DNA of 9,868 nucleotides from contig JAISDG010000160.1 of assembly GCA_031265015.1 (NCBI GenBank), forward strand, positions 1-9,868, in the 5' to 3' direction. A model generated the notes under the pieces. It made no database searches and was not told the DNA's origin. It saw only the letters and a program-made list of their open reading frames with translations. This document shows positions 6,989 through 9,868 of the stretch, piece by piece; position 1 is the first letter of the stretch; every line of letters starts with the position of its first letter. This DNA is from Spirochaetaceae bacterium (GTDB lineage: Bacteria > Spirochaetota > Spirochaetia > Treponematales > Breznakiellaceae). A program made the position numbers and the translations under genes.

Positions 6989-9012
6989 CTTTGTTCCGGC
7001 GGCTGTTTTTTCCCCAATTCATTGATGCGCTGGATCTCGTCCCGAATAGCCGCGGCCTCTTCAAATTCCAGGTTCTTCGCGTGTTCCAGCATTTCGTTTT
7101 CCAGGCTTTTGATGAGCTGCCTGCGCTGGGCGGGAATCAGTACATTGTAGGCTTTTTTGAGCACTTCGATGGACACGGCGGCGGCCCCGGCGGACTCTTC
7201 CGCATGCCGCTCCAGAATACTGGCCACCGCTTTTTTAACCGTCCTCGGCGTTATTGAATGCTGTTTGTTGTAGGCCGCCTGAATCTCCCTGCGGCGCTTG
7301 GTTTCCGCAATTGCCGCTTCCATGGCGTCACTCATCCTATCGGCGTACATGATCACCGTGCCCGCGGCATTTCTGGCCGCCCGGCCGATGATCTGGACCA
7401 AACTGGTTAACGAACGTAAAAAGCCGATTTTGTCGGCGTCCAGGATGGCGATAAACGAAACCTCCGGCAGATCGATTCCCTCTCGCAAAAGGTTAATACC
7501 CACCAGAACGTCAAAATCACCGGCCCGGAGGGCGGTCAGAATTTCCACCCGCTCAATGGTTTCCACTTCGCTGTGGATATACCGGATCCTCAGGCCCAGG
7601 CCGCCCAGGTAATCCGTCAGGTCCTCGGCCATTTTTTTGGTCAGGGTAAGGATCAGGGACCGCTCCCCCGCCTTAATCCGCTTCCGGACTTCGGCGTAAA
7701 TATCCTCCATCTGGCCTTCGCTGGGCCGCACTTCGATTTCCGGATCCAGGAGCCCCGTGGGCCGGATCATCTGTTCCACCACCCGGACGGATTTGTCCGC
7801 TTCCGTTTTACCCGGCGTCGCGGAGACGAACACCACCGCTCCCAGCCGTTTTTCAAATTCGTCGTAACGCAGGGGCCTGTTATCCAGGGCGCAGGGAAGC
7901 CGGAAACCGTAATCCACCAGATTCTGCTTCCTGGACCGGTCGCCGGCATACATGGCGCCGATTTGGGATACCGTGACGTGGCTTTCATCGATAAAGGTAA
8001 GATGTCCCGGCGATCCTCCGGGGTTTTTGGGAAGGTAGTCGATAAGGGTATCCGGGGGCTGTCCCGGCCTGCGCCCCGCCAGGGGAGCGGAATAGTTTTC
8101 TATCCCCGGGCAGTAACCCATTTCGTTGAGCATTTCCAGATCGTACTCCACCCTGGTTTTTAGCCGTTCCGCCTCCAGGTTTTTCCCCGTGTTTTTAAGA
8201 TATTCGTACCGTTCCTCCAGTTCGTTTTTAATGGAACCCAGGGCGCTGCGGACCATATTTTCGGGTATGACAAACTGCTTGGCGGGATAGATCACCGCCC
8301 GGTCCAGTTCTTCCATCACTTTGCCGGATACGGGATCAAAACGGCGGATCCGCTCCACCCTGTCCCAGTCCATATCTACCCGGTAAGCTTCTTCCAGGTA
8401 CGCGGGGTAAATTTCAATGGTATCCCCCCGGCGGCGGAAACGGCTCCGTTCCAGGACGGCGTCGTTCCGCTCGTACTGGAGCTCCACAAAGCGGCGCATC
8501 AGGACGTCCGGGTCCACCGTATCCCCCACGCCGAACTGGGCGGTCATCTTTTTATACACCTCCGGGGTTGCCAGGCCGTATATACAGGAAACGGTGGCGA
8601 CGATAATTACGTCTTCCCGTTCCATCAGGCTCCTGGTGGCGCTGAGCCTGAGCCGCTCAATCTCTTCATTTATGGAAGCGTCTTTTTCTATGTACAGGTC
8701 CCGGCTGGCTACATAGGCTTCCGGCTGGTAATAATCGTAGTAGGAAACAAAGTACTCTACCGCATTGTGGGGGAAAAATTCCTTGAATTCCCGGAAAAGC
8801 TGGGCCGCCAGGGTCTTGTTGTGACTGATTACCAGGGCCGGTTTCTGTACGGCCTCGATGATCTTTGCCATGGTAAAGGTTTTTCCCGACCCGGTAACCC
8901 CCTTCAGGGTCTGAAACCGGTCTCCGGCCCTGATTCCCGTGGCCAGGGCGCTGATCGCTTCCGCCTGATCCCCCGCGGGACTAAAGGGGGCGGTAACTTC
9001 AAAAGGGCGCAC
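6982..9012 (-). CDS. uvrB: UvrABC excision nuclease subunit B
   Basis: UvrB is the helicase-like damage-verification subunit of nucleotide excision repair. It is loaded by UvrA and recruits UvrC. From the GTG at 9012 it has 676 aa, the usual length. Motifs are Walker A GVTGSGKT (38-45), the aromatic beta-hairpin YYDYYQPEAYV (91-101), DESH (342-345), SATPG (397-401), GINLLREGIDLPEV (505-518), GRAARN (543-548) and a C-terminal UVR motif (about 631-667) for UvrC contact. The frame extends 13 codons upstream to a TTG, but AAGGAGG lies 5 nt before the GTG and overlaps that extension, and VRPFEVTAPFSPAGDQ is where the family begins. Two normally conserved positions differ: DADKEG is DADKIG (I529) and QTIGRAARN is QIIGRAARN (I541). 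It converges with the yitT-like gene and diverges from the lipoprotein gene. No uvrA or uvrC is in view. Confidence 0.97.
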   Translation of the reverse strand: MRPFEVTAPFSPAGDQAEAISALATGIRAGDRFQTLKGVTGSGKTFTMAKIIEAVQKPALVISHNKTLAAQLFREFKEFFPHNAVEYFVSYYDYYQPEAYVASRDLYIEKDASINEEIERLRLSATRSLMEREDVIIVATVSCIYGLATPEVYKKMTAQFGVGDTVDPDVLMRRFVELQYERNDAVLERSRFRRRGDTIEIYPAYLEEAYRVDMDWDRVERIRRFDPVSGKVMEELDRAVIYPAKQFVIPENMVRSALGSIKNELEERYEYLKNTGKNLEAERLKTRVEYDLEMLNEMGYCPGIENYSAPLAGRRPGQPPDTLIDYLPKNPGGSPGHLTFIDESHVTVSQIGAMYAGDRSRKQNLVDYGFRLPCALDNRPLRYDEFEKRLGAVVFVSATPGKTEADKSVRVVEQMIRPTGLLDPEIEVRPSEGQMEDIYAEVRKRIKAGERSLILTLTKKMAEDLTDYLGGLGLRIRYIHSEVETIERVEILTALRAGDFDVLVGINLLREGIDLPEVSFIAILDADKIGFLRSLTSLVQIIGRAARNAAGTVIMYADRMSDAMEAAIAETKRRREIQAAYNKQHSITPRTVKKAVASILERHAEESAGAAAVSIEVLKKAYNVLIPAQRRQLIKSLENEMLEHAKNLEFEEAAAIRDEIQRINELGKKQPPEQRD

Positions 9013-9017
9013 AAGAG

Positions 9018-9024
9018 CCTCCTT
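9018..9024 (-). promoter_or_regulatory. Ribosome binding site fixing the uvrB GTG start
   Basis: On the minus strand AAGGAGG lies 5 nt upstream of the GTG at 9012. This near-perfect Shine-Dalgarno makes the GTG the start rather than the in-frame TTG at 9051, which lies inside the spacer of the promoter. Confidence 0.88.
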
Positions 9025-9030
9025 ACGTAC

Positions 9031-9059
9031 ACAGTACAGGTCCTTTTTCAAAATGTCAA
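9031..9059 (-). promoter_or_regulatory. uvrB promoter
   Basis: Minus strand: a perfect TTGACA -35 box (9054-9059), a 17-nt spacer, then TACTGT (9031-9036) as a 3/6 -10 box. Transcription would begin near 9024, giving a leader of about 12 nt that starts at the Shine-Dalgarno. The strong -35 and spacing support it; the -10 is mediocre. Confidence 0.55.
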
Positions 9060-9060
9060 A

Positions 9061-9090
9061 TTGACGTTTCCCCTCTTTATGGGTTATAGT
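9061..9090 (+). promoter_or_regulatory. Promoter of the lipoprotein gene
   Basis: Plus strand: TTGACG (9061-9066, 5/6), an 18-nt spacer, and TATAGT (9085-9090, 5/6). Transcription would begin near 9097, leaving a leader of about 35 nt. The -35 box is one base from the divergent uvrB -35 box. Confidence 0.7.
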
Positions 9091-9097
9091 TACTTCA

Positions 9098-9117
9098 CTA
9101 TCGCATATGGAAGATAG
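9098..9117 (+). other. Small leader hairpin next to the lipoprotein RBS
   Basis: CTATC (9098-9102) and GATAG (9113-9117) are inverted arms around a 10-nt loop containing CATATG. The hairpin would sit at the very 5' end of the mRNA and stop one base before the AGGAGG ribosome site (9118-9123). With five base pairs it could be chance, or a 5' stabilising stem. Confidence 0.3.
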
Positions 9118-9131
9118 AGGAGGAAAATGGT

Positions 9132-9704
9132 ATGAAAAAATGCTTAGTTATACTACTGGCGCTTGCGGCGCTGGCTATGGGATGTAAATCGGCTCCTGAA
9201 CCGGAGGCAGATCCCCGGTCAAAGATTATCGGGGCCGAAGGAGTTTCCCGGCCGGACTGGATGAACAAGACCCCCAAGTCCGACGATACTTACTATGTGA
9301 TCGGGGACGGCCGGCCGGGGATGAGTAAAACCGCCCAGCAGGGAACGGCCCGGATCGATGCCCAGGCCAAGGTTGCCCAGTGGAAGGCCGCCGTGGTGGC
9401 AGATACCGTTAAAAATTATATGGAAGAAAGCGGCACCCCGGGCAGTACCCAGATTCTGATGAATTTCCAGCAGGCTACCATCACCAGGTCCACCGCGAAC
9501 GTGGCGGGATTTGACGAAGTTGAACACTGGATAGATCAGGAAGGGGTGTATCACGGGCTCTTTATGTATCCCAAGACGAGTCTGAAAAACGACTTCGAAA
9601 ACAGTGTTTCCGAATTCCAGCGGAATCAGGCTGCGGCTTTTGCCGAGTTTAAAGCCCAGGAAGCGTATAAATACCTGGAAACCCAGCTGGATACCCACGA
9701 ATGA
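9132..9704 (+). CDS. Small LPP20-like lipoprotein
   Basis: The 190-aa protein has a lipoprotein signal peptide: MKK, a hydrophobic core (4-14) and a lipobox ending LAMGC with C18 as the lipidated residue. Met at -2 is a relaxed box of the kind spirochaetes tolerate. The mature part, with RPDWMNKTP, then DDTYYVIGDG, then a stretch of alternating small and charged residues (TARIDAQAKVAQWK), resembles LPP20-type lipoproteins, which are surface or outer-membrane proteins of unclear function. I am fairly sure of the lipoprotein call and less sure of the family. The start is well supported: AGGAGG lies 8 nt upstream, while an ATG at 9127 reads only two codons. It has its own strong promoter. Its stop codon coincides with the beginning of a palindrome-rich, IS-like segment, so its original C-terminus may have been altered. 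Confidence 0.82.
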   Translation: MKKCLVILLALAALAMGCKSAPEPEADPRSKIIGAEGVSRPDWMNKTPKSDDTYYVIGDGRPGMSKTAQQGTARIDAQAKVAQWKAAVVADTVKNYMEESGTPGSTQILMNFQQATITRSTANVAGFDEVEHWIDQEGVYHGLFMYPKTSLKNDFENSVSEFQRNQAAAFAEFKAQEAYKYLETQLDTHE

Positions 9705-9708
9705 ACCT

Positions 9709-9728
9709 CCTCGCCCTGAAGGGCGAGG
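9709..9728. repeat. Perfect GC-rich palindrome after the lipoprotein gene
   Basis: CCTCGCCCT (9709-9717) and AGGGCGAGG (9720-9728) are perfect inverted arms around GA. As RNA this gives an 8-bp stem with a TGAA loop. It begins 4 nt after the lipoprotein stop, so it could also end that transcript, but no T-run follows. The core matches the palindrome at 9828-9843. Confidence 0.85.
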
Positions 9729-9786
9729 TATCGTGTAAGCGTTGCATTGTTCACGAGGTTCGTTCTGCAAGGAAATTATTAACTGC

Positions 9787-9856
9787 GGGGTCTACTACCA
9801 TTTTGCTGCTGGCGTTACCAATTCTAACCGCCCTAAAGGGCGGGGTATTAGACCCC
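9787..9856. repeat. Nested inverted repeats: 8-bp outer arms enclosing a GC-rich hairpin
   Basis: The outer arms GGGGTCTA (9787-9794) and TAGACCCC (9849-9856) are perfect. Inside them CCGCCC (9828-9833) and GGGCGG (9838-9843) form a second stem around TAAA. The nesting suggests a folded RNA or a transposon end rather than a simple terminator. Confidence 0.8.
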
Positions 9857-9868
9857 ACTGCGAATAAA

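Larger units (their letters stand above)
9702..9868 (-). mobile_element. Probable right end / guide-RNA scaffold of an IS200/IS605-type (tnpB) element, partial
   Basis: No complete gene lies here, but the stretch is full of palindromes. The core CGCCCTRAAGGGCG occurs twice (around 9712-9725 and 9829-9842). GGGGTCTA (9787-9794) pairs with TAGACCCC (9849-9856), enclosing the second palindrome. TCGTG (9731-9735) pairs with CACGA (9752-9756). GAACCTC (9703-9709) pairs with GAGGTTC (9755-9761). Subterminal GC-rich hairpins and an RNA scaffold of nested stems next to a pseudoknot are known features of IS200/IS605 right ends and TnpB guide RNAs. Read on the minus strand, the scaffold would end near 9702 and the guide would come from the lipoprotein 3' end. 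Two minus-strand frames remain open to the window edge (stops at 9751-9753 and 9795-9797); either could be the tail of a tnpB lying beyond it. No transposase is visible, so the call rests on structure alone. A stand-alone palindromic repeat element is the main alternative. Confidence 0.4.

Noticed and set aside
9013..9051. TTG start giving uvrB 13 extra residues
   Set aside because: The extension covers the promoter spacer, the -10 box and the Shine-Dalgarno of the GTG start, and does not resemble UvrB N-termini.
9024..9131. LexA (SOS) operator at the uvrB promoter
   Set aside because: I looked for the known CTGT-N8-ACAG and GAAC-N4-GTTC types and found neither. The TGTCAA-A-TTGACG palindrome is explained by the two -35 boxes.
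9751..9867. Minus-strand frame open to the window edge (about 38 codons) as a gene
   Set aside because: It resembles no protein I know and overlaps the palindromes. It may be the tail of a transposon gene beyond the window but cannot be called from this fragment.
1..9868. tRNA, rRNA or CRISPR array
   Set aside because: No cloverleaf-like segment, rRNA signature or regularly spaced direct repeat was seen; almost all of the window is protein-coding.

Overview
The window (roughly 55-60% GC by eye) looks like a chromosomal segment of an anaerobic, diderm, lipoprotein-rich bacterium. My best guess is a spirochaete of the Treponema group. The evidence is an Rnf operon in the anaerobe order C-D-G-E-A-B, a long polyferredoxin RnfB, and an LPP20-like lipoprotein with a relaxed lipobox. 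The taxonomic call is an inference of moderate strength at best. Nearly everything is coding.

Layout. Positions 40-723 (+) encode a YugP-type membrane zinc metallopeptidase. Positions 787-5972 (+) are a complete, tightly packed rnfCDGEAB operon: C and D are separated by 1 nt, and D/G, G/E, E/A and A/B overlap by 4, 8, 4 and 4 nt. It encodes the six-subunit membrane complex that passes electrons between ferredoxin and NAD+ while moving Na+ or H+. Positions 6043-6948 (+) encode a YitT/DUF2179 membrane protein. Positions 6982-9012 (-) encode UvrB, convergent with yitT across a 33-nt gap that holds a long hairpin. Positions 9132-9704 (+) encode a small LPP20-like outer-envelope lipoprotein, divergent from uvrB. 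The last ~165 nt (9702-9868) hold no recognisable gene but are dense with palindromes. They look like the right end, and guide-RNA scaffold, of an IS200/IS605-type element whose tnpB would lie beyond the window on the minus strand.

How the parts relate. RnfB and RnfC (Fe-S clusters and flavin/NAD sites) connect to the membrane subunits A, E and D and to the FMN-carrying RnfG. No ApbE flavin transferase is present, so it must be encoded elsewhere. The uvrB and lipoprotein promoters are back to back: their -35 boxes are separated by one base and form one palindrome, so firing is probably mutually exclusive.

Most worth a second look: the palindrome-rich IS605-like end abutting the lipoprotein stop codon; the shared -35 palindrome; a CxxC-x4-CxxC tail on RnfE; a degenerate FMN-attachment motif in RnfG beside a perfect one in RnfD; and substitutions in conserved helicase motifs of UvrB. 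I found no wholly new multi-gene system.
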